A program made the translations under genes and the position numbers. The notes beneath the pieces were generated by a model. The model had not been told where the DNA came from, made no database searches, and saw nothing but the letters and a program-made list of their open reading frames with translations. Positions 7,434-15,949 of a DNA stretch of 24,924 nucleotides are shown piece after piece (within the stretch, counting starts at the first letter, position 1; each line of letters starts with the position of its first letter). Origin of the DNA: Bifidobacteriaceae bacterium. Lineage in GTDB: Bacteria; Actinomycetota; Actinomycetes; Actinomycetales; WQXJ01. The stretch spans positions 1 through 24,924 of the forward strand of contig JAITJY010000137.1 in the NCBI GenBank assembly GCA_031278675.1, in the 5' to 3' direction.

Positions 7434-7647
7434 GCTGTGCCCGCACACGCGCGGGGATTCCGCCATATATCCGCACTCCTCCCGGGACAGATCGGCTGTC
7501 CCCGCGCACGCGCGGGGATTCCGGTTCCTGGTCCGTTCGGCCCGGGGCCGGTGTGGGCTGTGCCCGCACACGCGCGGGGATTCCGAAGTCATGTTAGCGC
7601 TCACAGGGCGCAGGTCCGCCCACCCGGCTCCTGTGGGGACATTCCTG
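7434..7647 (+). CRISPR. Decayed mini-array with type I-E-like repeats
   Basis: Three 29-bp repeats at 7434-7462, 7495-7523 and 7557-7585, with spacers of 32 and 33 bp, and a degenerate fourth at about 7619-7647 (GTGGGGACATTCC core) at the expected 62-bp step. Repeats start GCTGT and end CGCGGGGATTCCG, the form typical of type I-E (29-nt repeat, 32-33-nt spacer, CCCCGCG...CGCGGGG stem). Repeats 1 and 3 are identical; repeat 2 differs at two positions and has the perfect stem. The degenerate repeat on the right suggests that the leader side is on the left. No type I-E cas gene occurs in the window. The upstream 7304-7433 shows no AT-rich leader and no gene. Confidence 0.85.
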
Positions 7648-7740
7648 CGTCGGATCGGCCGCGAGAACCTGCGCGCCGCACCGACCGGGAAGATATCCGG
7701 CTCGTAAGTCCGGAATGCCACCGCAAGGCGCTAAACCCGA

Positions 7741-7746
7741 TAGTCT
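7741..7746 (+). promoter_or_regulatory. Putative -10 box (leaderless) of the type III-A cas operon
   Basis: TAGTCT fits TANNNT and ends 6 nt before the cas6 ATG at 7753. No Shine-Dalgarno sequence precedes this ATG, whereas downstream cas genes have good ones. That fits a leaderless first gene. No convincing -35 element is visible. Confidence 0.4.
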
Positions 7747-7752
7747 CAACTC

Positions 7753-8586
7753 ATGGATAGCGAAAAGCCGGCCGATGGCGTCTTTGGTTCCCTTGAATTG
7801 GAGCTGGAACCTCCCGCCGGATTCTGCGGGGCTGCGTTCGATCTGGGGCCGTATCTGCAGGGGGTGATTATGGAAGAGATCGCCTCAGACTTCGCGGAGT
7901 TTCTGCACAGCGTCCCACTCAATCCCTATTCACAGTCTTGTACCGCTGTCGATGGGGGTCTGGTCTGGCGTGTCAATACACTGACGGCGGATGCTTACGA
8001 GCAAGTTCTTGGGCCGCTTCAGGCGCCAGGATTCGATAAGGTCCAACTGCGCGCAGTCGGCAACGCCACCTTCCGCATCCGAGCCAAGACTCTTCGATCC
8101 AACCCCGCCGGGGACGTGACGCGGCTGTTCTACGCTGACCCGCCGCGGAGCACCCGGATCATCTTTGCGACGCCATCGGCCTTCAAGCAGGGCGGCCGCT
8201 ACGTCTTTCATCCCGATATCCGGCTGCTGTTCCAGAGTTCCATGATGAGGTACAGCTATTTCTTTGAGGGTTCGAAGGAACCCGATGAAGAAGTCCTGGA
8301 CAGGCTCACCAGCAGCGTGCATATCACTTCTTATCGTTTGTCCAGCCGCTATTTTCCGGTTGGGCAAACCAAGATCCCAGCGTTTACGGGCCAGATAGTC
8401 GCGCATCTCGGCGATGTGAAATCACTGGCGGCCTACGCTAACATGCTGATGGTCTTTGCGACGTGGACTGGCATTGGCGCAAAAACTGCACTGGGCATGG
8501 GATCGATCCGGGTAGAGCCGCTCGTTGGCCGGGCCGAAAAGACCGCCGGTCACCGCCAGGAAGGCAATAAACATGAAGCTGAATGA
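7753..8586 (+). CDS. cas6: Cas6 CRISPR-RNA endoribonuclease
   Basis: A 277-residue RAMP-fold nuclease that cuts the CRISPR precursor RNA in each repeat. Visible: a histidine in FLHSVPLNPYSQS (His52, the usual Cas6 general-base position), the conserved middle segment TPSAFKQGGRYVFHPDIRLLFQS, and a C-terminal glycine-rich loop GIGAKTALGMGS (about residues 240-251) that binds the repeat. The array downstream has a hairpin with an ideal cut site. First gene of the operon; its 3' end overlaps cas10 by 14 bp. Base composition of the operon is clearly lower in GC than its neighbours. Confidence 0.93.
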   Translation: MDSEKPADGVFGSLELELEPPAGFCGAAFDLGPYLQGVIMEEIASDFAEFLHSVPLNPYSQSCTAVDGGLVWRVNTLTADAYEQVLGPLQAPGFDKVQLRAVGNATFRIRAKTLRSNPAGDVTRLFYADPPRSTRIIFATPSAFKQGGRYVFHPDIRLLFQSSMMRYSYFFEGSKEPDEEVLDRLTSSVHITSYRLSSRYFPVGQTKIPAFTGQIVAHLGDVKSLAAYANMLMVFATWTGIGAKTALGMGSIRVEPLVGRAEKTAGHRQEGNKHEAE

Positions 8587-11053
8587 GAACCTGCTGGGCA
8601 GCCTGTTTGGCTGCGTTCTGCATGATGTCGGCAAGCCGGTGCAAAGGGCGCAACTTGGGTACAAAGGTACGCATAGCGCCATAGGCCGGAGGTTTTTGAT
8701 AAAGGTGTGGTCGCACGACGAGCGGAATCCCAGCGAAGTAGACGATCCCGCCGCTGCAACCGAAACAGTCGAAACAGCCGAAGGCGCCGATGGCGACCGA
8801 GGCCTTTCCGCCTTGCAACGCGACGTGTTGGACGCGGTCAGCTACCACCACGCCCGAGCGTTGCGGGCGGCATCGGAGGCCGGTCGGCTGGCTCCTGATG
8901 CACCCGCTTACGTTTCGTACATCGCCGATAACATTGCGGCAGGCGCGGACCGCCGCAGGCTCCAGGACGATTCCGACACGCCACACGATTGGCAGCCGAC
9001 CACTCCGCTCTATAGCATTTTCAATGCTTTCGGGTCGGTCCCGGGGGAGCAGAGTTATAGGCCCGTGCTGCTCGATGACCGCGAGCCCTTTGTCTATCCC
9101 GAGGTCACTGTGCGACCATTCGATAAGCACCGCTACAACGAGGTTGTGCAAAAGCTCAGTGAGACGCTGAGCTATTTAGAACTCAATGCCGAATGGTTTG
9201 CCAGTCTCCTGTCCACTTTGGAGGCAACGGTCACGTACGTGCCGTCGTCGACGGATGCAGCGGAGCTGCGCGACATTTCGCTGTTTGACCATCTTCGGCT
9301 GACCGCAGCGTTTGGTGCGTGCATTTGGCACTATCTTGATGAGACCGGACGCCGTGATTTCAAGAAGGAACTGTTCGATGCCGAACGCGCGTTTTACAGC
9401 GAGCAGGCGTTCGCTCTCTATTCTTTCGACATTTCTGGCATCCAGGACTTTATTTATACCATCCACTCCGACCGTGCACTCAAGACGCTGCGCGCCCGGT
9501 CGTTCTACCTCGAGATGCTATGCGAGCATTTGATCGACGAACTGGTCGAGCGGCTCGCCCTGACGCGCGCGAATCTGAACTATTCGGGTGGCGGTCACGC
9601 CTATCTGTTGCTGCCCAACACGGAACGGGTACGAGCCGCCGTTGAGGACTTCGAGCAACAAGTCAACGAATGGTTGATCGAGCATTTCCAGACAAGCTTG
9701 TTCTTCGCTTCTGGCATGACTCCTTTTGCTGCGGCTGATGTGATGACAGGCGGCGCAGACGGCTCCGCTGGCCATAAGCCGCAGCAGAGCGAGTTGTATC
9801 GCGAACTGAGCGCCCAGATCTCAGCCAAGAAACTGAGCCGTTACGGCGCGCGGCAACTGCGTCAGCTTAACAGCACTGCGCACCAAGGGACCCGCGAATG
9901 CAAGGTGTGTCATCGCGTGGACCACACGGTCCGCGAAGATCTCTGCTCGCTGTGCCGGGAGTTGATCGGAGCCTCTGCCAGAATCTTGGATAAGAGATTC
10001 TTTGTGGTTGCACCAGGTGGCGAAGGGCTGCCGGTGCCATTTGACAAGACTTTACGGTTGGTTGACCAGCTAGCCGCCATCGATGCTGTAGCCGCAGGTC
10101 AGCGGGTCTATTCCAAGAACAAGTTCTATATTGGCAAGAACTTGGGCGTGCACCTTTGGGTGGGTGACTATGCCGAGAATCCGGACATAGCCAGTTACGC
10201 AACTCGCACACCTGGGATTGACCGGCTGGGGGTGCTCCGGCTCGACGCGGACAACTTGGGTCAGGCGTTCACCAGCGGCTTTATCCAACAAGGCGGGGGT
10301 CGGCTAAACACGATTTCCCGCACCGGGCAGTTCTCTAGGTCGCTGTCGCTGTTCTTCCGCCAGCACATCAATTATCTGCTCGAGAATCCGGAATACCGGC
10401 CGCTGTCTTCAGATGTGGCCGGAGCTTCGAGCGCGCAACGTGGAGGCCGCCTTGCTACCATCATCTATTCGGGCGGCGATGACGTGTTCTTGATCGGTGC
10501 TTGGAACGACGTGCTAGAAGCCGGCCTCGAATTACGGGACGCCTTCACCCGCTACACGGAAGGCAAACTGACCGTCTCAGCGGGTTTTGGCATGTATCAC
10601 AGTGGATTCCCCGTTGCGGTGATGGCCGAGGAAGTCGGCTCGTTGGAAGCCGAGGCGAAGGCGGGCGGAAAAGACCGCATCGCCATGTTCGAGCCGGGCG
10701 TGAGCTTCGGTTGGGATGAACTGCGGGATTCAGTAATAGGCGAGAAATTCGCCGTGCTACGGGGCTTCTTCAACCTGAACCCTAACTATGGCATGGCTTT
10801 CGTATACAAGCTGTTGGAACTGCTCCGCGAGCGAGGGGACCAGATCTCAATGGCTCGTTGGGCCTATTTCCTAGCACGAATGGAACCTGAAGACGAGGCA
10901 GCGAAAGCGGAATTCCGGGGGTTCGCCGGCCAACTGCACCAATGGTTCCAAGACACAACCAGCGCGAGCCAGCTCAAGGCAGCGCTTTATCTGTACATCT
11001 ACAATCAGCGTAATGCTAACAGTGAGGAGGCCACACGTGGGGGCGATCAGTGA
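8573..11053 (+). CDS. cas10: Cas10/Csm1, large subunit of the type III-A complex
   Basis: An 826-residue scaffold, single-stranded DNase and cyclic-oligoadenylate synthetase. An N-terminal HD nuclease domain has LHDVGKP (His17-Asp18), GTHSAIG and SYHHA. The first palm domain contains FDISGIQDFIYTI. A zinc-binding Cys4 (C443, C446, C458, C461) follows. The second palm carries the catalytic GGDD at residues 634-637 (YSGGDDVFLIG). A helical C-terminal domain ends the protein. Both active sites look intact, so DNA cleavage and second-messenger synthesis are expected. ATG 8573 was chosen because AGGAAGG (8558-8564) lies 8 nt upstream and the protein then begins at the HD domain; the in-frame upstream extension lacks such a site. 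It overlaps csm2 by 17 bp. Confidence 0.96.
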   Translation: MKLNENLLGSLFGCVLHDVGKPVQRAQLGYKGTHSAIGRRFLIKVWSHDERNPSEVDDPAAATETVETAEGADGDRGLSALQRDVLDAVSYHHARALRAASEAGRLAPDAPAYVSYIADNIAAGADRRRLQDDSDTPHDWQPTTPLYSIFNAFGSVPGEQSYRPVLLDDREPFVYPEVTVRPFDKHRYNEVVQKLSETLSYLELNAEWFASLLSTLEATVTYVPSSTDAAELRDISLFDHLRLTAAFGACIWHYLDETGRRDFKKELFDAERAFYSEQAFALYSFDISGIQDFIYTIHSDRALKTLRARSFYLEMLCEHLIDELVERLALTRANLNYSGGGHAYLLLPNTERVRAAVEDFEQQVNEWLIEHFQTSLFFASGMTPFAAADVMTGGADGSAGHKPQQSELYRELSAQISAKKLSRYGARQLRQLNSTAHQGTRECKVCHRVDHTVREDLCSLCRELIGASARILDKRFFVVAPGGEGLPVPFDKTLRLVDQLAAIDAVAAGQRVYSKNKFYIGKNLGVHLWVGDYAENPDIASYATRTPGIDRLGVLRLDADNLGQAFTSGFIQQGGGRLNTISRTGQFSRSLSLFFRQHINYLLENPEYRPLSSDVAGASSAQRGGRLATIIYSGGDDVFLIGAWNDVLEAGLELRDAFTRYTEGKLTVSAGFGMYHSGFPVAVMAEEVGSLEAEAKAGGKDRIAMFEPGVSFGWDELRDSVIGEKFAVLRGFFNLNPNYGMAFVYKLLELLRERGDQISMARWAYFLARMEPEDEAAKAEFRGFAGQLHQWFQDTTSASQLKAALYLYIYNQRNANSEEATRGGDQ

Positions 11054-11429
11054 AGACTACGTGGACCAAGCCAGGCAAGTAATCGAGGGATTAGCGGAGA
11101 AAGAGTCCGAGGGCCGCAGAGCTAGATGGAGGTTTAGCACCACCCAACTCCGTGTCTTGCTGAGTTTGACCGCTCAGTTATATGAGGACGCCGAGGGCGC
11201 CACCGGGCCTACGCTGAGTCAGGATTTGCGGGACAAGGTGCAGTATCTACGCGTGCGCTTCGTCTACCAGGCCGGACGCGAACCGGGTGTGAGGAGGTTC
11301 ATCGAAGAAGCCAAGCTGCTGAGTGCCTTAAAGGAGATTGGTGATAGCCGCGTCCAGTTGATTAAGTTCTGCCGCTACATGGAGGCATTGGTGGCATACA
11401 AGAAGTATCTAGACACAGGAGACAAGTGA
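11037..11429 (+). CDS. csm2: Csm2, small subunit of the type III-A complex
   Basis: A 130-residue all-helical protein that lines the target-RNA groove and bridges Cas10 and Csm5. Recognised by [34 protein letters not shown] and [15 protein letters not shown], the usual Csm2 landmarks. I chose GTG 11037 over the upstream ATG 11013 because GAGGAGG (11024-11030) is spaced 6 nt from it. It starts inside the end of cas10 and stops 1 bp before csm3. Confidence 0.92.
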   Translation: MGAISEDYVDQARQVIEGLAEKESEGRRARWRFSTTQLRVLLSLTAQLYEDAEGATGPTLSQDLRDKVQYLRVRFVYQAGREPGVRRFIEEAKLLSALKEIGDSRVQLIKFCRYMEALVAYKKYLDTGDK

Positions 11430-11430
11430 C

Positions 11431-12126
11431 ATGACCAGCTATGCGAAAATCAAGATCACCGGTACTTTGACGGTGAAAACGGGGCTGCATATCGGAACAG
11501 GGGCCGGCTTCGCGGCTATCGGCGCCACCGATTCGCCGGTCCTGCGCGACTCTCTCACCAAGCTGCCGCTGATCCCGGGCTCCAGTTTGAAAGGCAAGAT
11601 GCGCTCCTTGCTGGCACGCGCTGATGGATTCGAGTCGGGGAGGCTGGCGAAGGCGCCGAATAGTGACAGTGCCCGCGTCCGGCGGGTTTTCGGAGACACT
11701 AACGACTTCTATGCCGGCAGACTGGTCTTTCGCGACTGCGTCCTCGCCAACGCGCCATCGCTGCAACAGCGCGGTGCTAGAACGCTGACAGAGGTCAAAT
11801 TCGAGAACACGATCAACCGCGTGACATCTGTTGCCAACCCACGACAGATCGAACGGGTGATAGCAGGCAGTGAGTTCAGATTCGACTTGATCTACGAGAT
11901 CGCCAGGAGCCGCAACGGCGAGCTACCCAGCGAGGAAGAGATCCGCGAAGACTTCGCCACAATCGCGGAAGGCTTGCGCCTGCTCGAACTCGACTACCTT
12001 GGGGGCCACGGCACCAGGGGCTATGGGCGGATTTCTTTCGGGAATACGCTGCACGCCGAGGTGGGCTTCGGCCACGTCGGAAGTGAGTTGCTTGAAGGTC
12101 TGAACAATGAACTCCAAGCTCTTTAG
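11431..12126 (+). CDS. csm3: Csm3, backbone RAMP and target-RNA nuclease
   Basis: A 231-residue Cas7-group protein that forms the helical backbone and cuts target RNA every 6 nt. Landmarks: [10 protein letters not shown], the catalytic aspartate in [11 protein letters not shown] (Asp34, equivalent to Asp33 in Streptococcus thermophilus Csm3), [17 protein letters not shown], and the C-terminal glycine-rich [11 protein letters not shown]. The catalytic Asp is present, so RNA slicing is expected. AGGAG (11417-11421) precedes the ATG. The gene overlaps csm4 by 20 bp. Confidence 0.96.
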   Translation: MTSYAKIKITGTLTVKTGLHIGTGAGFAAIGATDSPVLRDSLTKLPLIPGSSLKGKMRSLLARADGFESGRLAKAPNSDSARVRRVFGDTNDFYAGRLVFRDCVLANAPSLQQRGARTLTEVKFENTINRVTSVANPRQIERVIAGSEFRFDLIYEIARSRNGELPSEEEIREDFATIAEGLRLLELDYLGGHGTRGYGRISFGNTLHAEVGFGHVGSELLEGLNNELQAL

Positions 12127-13054
12127 GCTCAGCTTCGGAAGGGCTCACTTCGGCTACGGCGCGCTATCGGCGAGCGGCATCGGCTTGCGGGCCGACACGC
12201 TCTGTTCTGCCTTAGCTCTCGAGGCGCTCAAAGGTGGCGGCGAGCCCCGGCTCGACTCATTCATCTATTCGATCGCCCAGGGAACCCTCCGCTTCACCGA
12301 CGCTTTCCCCTACGTGTCAGACCAGTATCTGCTGCCTAAGCCGTTGGTGCGGATCGTCTCCACCGAATCCGATTCGTCCGCGAAGAAGCTTGCCAAACAA
12401 ATCAGCTACCTGCCTGCGGACAGCCTAGACAGCTTCGTGGCGGCCAAACTGGGCAAGGATGATTTGGCAAGGCTAGCGACGTTGCAGGGCCAACTCGGAC
12501 GGCATGAGACCCACACCAAGGTGGCGACCAGTCGGACCCAAGACGATCCAGAACCATACCGCGTGGGGGTGTTTTCTTTCGCACCAAACGCCGGTCTTTG
12601 GTTAGATGCGAGTGGTACGGACGGCGAACTGGACGAACTGTCTCAGGTCCTGGCTGCTCTGGCGTTGGGCGGCATCGGCGGTCGGCGGACTTCCGGCTTG
12701 GGACGTTTCGAGTTGGCGGTGCGGGATCTCCCTGCGGGCCTCGCTGGCCGAATGGGTGGCGAACCGGGCGCGCGCAATGCGCTGTTGAGTTGCGCTTATC
12801 CTACGGATCAGGAACTTGACGCCGTGCTGCAAGGCGCCACATATGGGCTGGTCAAACGCAGCGGGTTTGTTGCCTCTGCGACCTATGCCGATTCGCCTTT
12901 GCGGAAACGTGATCTGCACAAGTTCGCGGCCGGTTCGGTGTTCACCAGTCCGTTCGACGGCGTGCTGGCTGATGTCGGAATGGGTGGCGCCCACCCTGTA
13001 TATTCTTACGCAAAAGCGTTCTGGCTCCGGCTGGAAGGAGATGCACATGAGTAG
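12107..13054 (+). CDS. csm4: Csm4, Cas5-group RAMP
   Basis: A 315-residue protein that caps the 5' tag of the crRNA and docks to Cas10. Visible: the N-terminal RAMP strand [13 protein letters not shown] with [23 protein letters not shown], a glycine-rich [16 protein letters not shown], and the Csm4-like C-terminus with KFAAGSVF and [12 protein letters not shown]. The ATG lies within csm3, preceded by GAAGG. Length is normal for the family (about 300). Confidence 0.93.
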   Translation: MNSKLFRLSFGRAHFGYGALSASGIGLRADTLCSALALEALKGGGEPRLDSFIYSIAQGTLRFTDAFPYVSDQYLLPKPLVRIVSTESDSSAKKLAKQISYLPADSLDSFVAAKLGKDDLARLATLQGQLGRHETHTKVATSRTQDDPEPYRVGVFSFAPNAGLWLDASGTDGELDELSQVLAALALGGIGGRRTSGLGRFELAVRDLPAGLAGRMGGEPGARNALLSCAYPTDQELDAVLQGATYGLVKRSGFVASATYADSPLRKRDLHKFAAGSVFTSPFDGVLADVGMGGAHPVYSYAKAFWLRLEGDAHE

Positions 13055-14234
13055 TTATCTCAAGCGTTACCGGCTGACATTGGAGACAGTAGGCCCCGTT
13101 TTCGTCGGTTCGGGTGAAAAACGTACGCAGAAGGAGTACTGCGTGTCAGCAAAGAAGGTCTATTTCCCGGATATGGGGCGGATGTACGCGGACATAGTCG
13201 CTCGTGGTAAACGAGATTCTTTCGAGAGGTTTATATTGGCCTCTAGTAGGACCGGCGGGGGCCGGCGCGGCGGCCAGATGCGCGCGGCCCAGAGGCTGGG
13301 TGAGTGGTTGTCCGCGAACGGCTGGGCCCAGCCCGACCAGGCGCGCTGGGGCGGGTATGAAGTCGGTCTCGGAGGCTGTGAAGAATCGAAAGGGCGTTAT
13401 GACCCGGGATCTCGAACAACCTCCCGGGGGAAGGTGCCCCCTATCAACGACATCGTCACCTTTATGAAGGACCCGTATGGGAACCCTTATGTGCCGGGGT
13501 CCTCGATCAAGGGTCTATTGCGTACGCTTCTGCTCGAATACCTGGTGAACCGTAAAGAAAAGGAGGGCGGGAGGCGGGATCTGACGAACCCAGGAACTAA
13601 TGCCGGAAGGTTGGAAGCGAGCTTTCTACGAACATTGCTCCGAGAGGGCACAAGGTCCGACAATGCCGTCAACGACGTACTGCAAGCTCTTTCGGTCGCA
13701 GATGGCGCACCTTTGAGACTATCTGACCTGGCCATTTGCCAGAAGATTGACCGGAACACTAAAGACAGCCCGGCGGGGCTGCCTCTTTACCGGGAATGTC
13801 TGGTGCCACACTTATCCTTGGATTTCGACATCACAGTGAACATGGCTGTGAATGCGCAACTTTGTGGTAAAGACCTGTCCTGGTGGGTCGGAAACCTCGC
13901 CAATATTGCTGGCGAGCTGTATCCGGCGCGCTATGGGCAGTACGTAACGGCGTTCCGACCGGCCGAAATTGGGCTGCTGGTACAAGAGAAGGGATGTTTC
14001 GTGTATCTGGGCGGCGGGGCAGGTTTCCGCTCCAAGACGGTGGTCAACAACCAGGATGTAATGGCTAAGATTTTGGAAGGTCAATTCGGTGGTGGGAGGC
14101 AGCGCGCTGTCCGGCATGAATCCGCCACGAAGCGAACAGGCGTATCGCCACTGGTCGTTAAACTGACAAAGTTTAGGGACAGATACTACGAAATGGGGAA
14201 GTGCTCTATCGCAATCGAACCGTTGGATCAGTAG
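13047..14234 (+). CDS. csm5: Csm5, Cas7-group RAMP at the crRNA 3' end
   Basis: A 395-residue protein that binds the 3' part of the crRNA and recruits trimming nucleases in characterised III-A systems. Landmarks: N-terminal YRLTLETVGPVFVGSGEK, the pre-motif YFPDMGRMYADI, YVPGSSIKGLLRTLLLEYL, and the C-terminal GGGAGFRSKTVV. The start at ATG 13047 has AAGGAG (13035-13040) 6 nt upstream and overlaps the csm4 stop; the longer in-frame extension back to 12816 is a shadow over csm4. The stop TAG shares its last base with the GTG of csm6. Confidence 0.94.
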   Translation: MSSYLKRYRLTLETVGPVFVGSGEKRTQKEYCVSAKKVYFPDMGRMYADIVARGKRDSFERFILASSRTGGGRRGGQMRAAQRLGEWLSANGWAQPDQARWGGYEVGLGGCEESKGRYDPGSRTTSRGKVPPINDIVTFMKDPYGNPYVPGSSIKGLLRTLLLEYLVNRKEKEGGRRDLTNPGTNAGRLEASFLRTLLREGTRSDNAVNDVLQALSVADGAPLRLSDLAICQKIDRNTKDSPAGLPLYRECLVPHLSLDFDITVNMAVNAQLCGKDLSWWVGNLANIAGELYPARYGQYVTAFRPAEIGLLVQEKGCFVYLGGGAGFRSKTVVNNQDVMAKILEGQFGGGRQRAVRHESATKRTGVSPLVVKLTKFRDRYYEMGKCSIAIEPLDQ

Positions 14235-15598
14235 TGAGGGTTTTGTTCTCACCGGTTGGTACTGCGGACCCGTTAACTTTGCTGGGCGAGGGGCCTATGC
14301 TCCAGATCTGCCGCCACTATCGCCCGGATGCGGTCACGCTCTACTTGTCTGATGAGATCGCTGGTAATGAGGACTCCGACCAGCGCTACACCAGAGCAAT
14401 CCGCCTGCTGGCCGGAGAACTGCGTGAGGCGCCGCCGGAGATCGTGCTTGTCAGGTCTGCGTGCGACGCCCATCGGTTCGATGAGCACATCGCGGACTTT
14501 AGGCGTCACCTGTCAGAGCTGGCTCGGCGGTGGCCGGATGCTGAACTGCTATTGAACGTGTCCTCGGGAACTCCGCAGATGCAGTCCGCGCTGTTCTCGC
14601 TCCATGCGTTCGATCTATTCCGGTCCAATGCGATCCAGGTCCTCACTCCCAGGAAGGCCGCCAACCGGGGTGATGATAGAGAGAGCCAGCAGGACTATGA
14701 ACTGGACACTCTCTGGGAGCTCAATCCCGACAGAACAAGCGGCGAAAACCGGTGCCGCGAGGTCGCGAGCCCCAACCTATCGCGTCTCATCTTGACTAAC
14801 AGCGTCAAAGAACTCATCTTAAGTTACGACTACACGGGCGCCTTGAGCGTGGCCCGAAGAATCAGCGAGTTTCCCGACTCCGCTCTGCGGCTCATTGATG
14901 GCGCGCAGGCGTTGCTTGAGTTGGATGAGACTAGGGCCTGCCGGAGCCTTGCCAACACGGCTTTCGCTTTGACGCGCCTACCGGGTGAGAAGCTCGCGTT
15001 GTATCTCGCAGGGCTTGAAGTCAGGCTTTTGCGCGAGCAGTGGACTGACTTCGTCAGAGCGGTCACCCCGGCGGTGTTTGAAACGTTGGCCGGTGAACTC
15101 GCCAGGGTCGGTGTGGCGCGCGAGTCCTATTTGCGTTTGCCGGAGAGCGTGCTGAACGCGGACGCCGTCCGCTTGGACCCTGATCTGACCCGGGCCTTCG
15201 GCAGGCTGCTGTCCGGTCAGGGGGGAAAACATGTCTACAGTACTGATCTCCTAGTTGCGCTCGAGTCGAAGAGTCCGGAAAACCCCAATCTGGCAGCGTT
15301 GGACAAGCTCGTGACTTTTGAAAGTGGAAACGGTTGGCGCGCCGGTAGTGGCCGACGCAATCAGAGCAGGATCTCAGGCGTCAGGAACCTGGCGGCGCAC
15401 GCGCTCGTGAAGCTGACTGCGGAGGATGTCAGCAAACGCGGCGGCATCGCGGCTGGTAGCGTGATGCATATCCTTTACACTCTGAATCGCGTCAAGCCGG
15501 GCCGGTTTACGCGGTTGAACCAGGGCGTGCTCAACGCCCTGGATTCTCAGGACAGGCGGGATGCCGGAACGTACCATCCGGTGGGTGCCGATGCTTAG
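14234..15598 (+). CDS. csm6: Csm6, CARF-HEPN ribonuclease activated by cyclic oligoadenylate
   Basis: A 454-residue accessory RNase. The N-terminal CARF sensor domain (about 1-165) has SPVGTADP at residues 6-13 and NVSSGTPQMQSAL from residue 108, the two loops that line the ligand pocket. A C-terminal HEPN domain carries the catalytic R-x4-H motif as RNLAAH (Arg384, His389). When Cas10 is bound to target RNA it makes cyclic oligoadenylates that switch on this nuclease. The ring size recognised (cA4 or cA6) cannot be told from sequence by eye. GTG 14234 is used because it overlaps the csm5 TAG and starts right at the CARF strand; an upstream in-frame GTG (14201) is less likely. Confidence 0.93.
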   Translation: MRVLFSPVGTADPLTLLGEGPMLQICRHYRPDAVTLYLSDEIAGNEDSDQRYTRAIRLLAGELREAPPEIVLVRSACDAHRFDEHIADFRRHLSELARRWPDAELLLNVSSGTPQMQSALFSLHAFDLFRSNAIQVLTPRKAANRGDDRESQQDYELDTLWELNPDRTSGENRCREVASPNLSRLILTNSVKELILSYDYTGALSVARRISEFPDSALRLIDGAQALLELDETRACRSLANTAFALTRLPGEKLALYLAGLEVRLLREQWTDFVRAVTPAVFETLAGELARVGVARESYLRLPESVLNADAVRLDPDLTRAFGRLLSGQGGKHVYSTDLLVALESKSPENPNLAALDKLVTFESGNGWRAGSGRRNQSRISGVRNLAAHALVKLTAEDVSKRGGIAAGSVMHILYTLNRVKPGRFTRLNQGVLNALDSQDRRDAGTYHPVGADA

Positions 15599-15902
15599 TT
15601 CGTCTTGCAACTCACCCCGGGGCCTGCCCAGGGCTGCGACCCAGCATAAGCCGCATGTCCTGGGCGTTTATGACATCTCGGACGACCGACGCCGCCTGCG
15701 ACTCTTCAAGTTGCTTTCCGGCTTCGGTACCCGTGTCCAATACTCGGCCTTTGAGGTCATTCAGACTAAGCCGATGCTGACCCGCATAGAATGGATCCTC
15801 GAGGATGATGACAATGTCAGGGTGTACCGCGTGCGCGACGGCGACCCCACGATCATGCGAGCTGGCGCCAGGCTGACCGAACTCGACGTGGACGTAATAT
15901 GA
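15591..15902 (+). CDS. cas2: Cas2 (adaptation subunit) without a cas1 partner
   Basis: A 103-residue protein. The ferredoxin-like Cas2 core is clear: VLGVYDISDDRRRLRLFKLLSGFGTRVQYSAFEV, split as the metal-binding VYDISDD followed by RVQYSAFE, with a C-terminal NVRVYRV strand. About 20 residues precede the usual start; no better-placed ATG, GTG or TTG was found closer to the core, so the ATG overlapping the csm6 end (15591) is used. Cas2 normally bridges two Cas1 dimers during spacer integration. No Cas1 gene lies downstream or elsewhere in the window, so new spacers would need Cas1 from another locus. The array starts 47 bp after its stop. Confidence 0.93.
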   Translation: MLSSSCNSPRGLPRAATQHKPHVLGVYDISDDRRRLRLFKLLSGFGTRVQYSAFEVIQTKPMLTRIEWILEDDDNVRVYRVRDGDPTIMRAGARLTELDVDVI

Positions 15903-15949
15903 TCACTGAAGCCAAGCCCTTACACCACATTCTCGAATAAGTCAATAGG
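15903..15949 (+). promoter_or_regulatory. Short AT-richer leader of the type III-A array
   Basis: 47 bp between the cas2 stop and the first repeat, visibly less GC-rich than its surroundings (TTACACCACATTCTCGAATA). The intact first repeat on this side and the degenerate last repeat on the far side place the leader here. It is short, so the array may be transcribed by read-through from the cas operon. No defined promoter box is claimed. Confidence 0.5.

Noticed and set aside
7410..7760. ORFs reading through the I-E-like repeats on both strands (repeated PAHARGF or ESPRVCGHS)
   Set aside because: The repetition is produced by CRISPR repeats; no start signal or family resemblance.
12816..13046. 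N-terminal extension of csm5 back into csm4
   Set aside because: csm4 is clearly coding there in another frame, and csm5 has a strong AAGGAG before ATG 13047.
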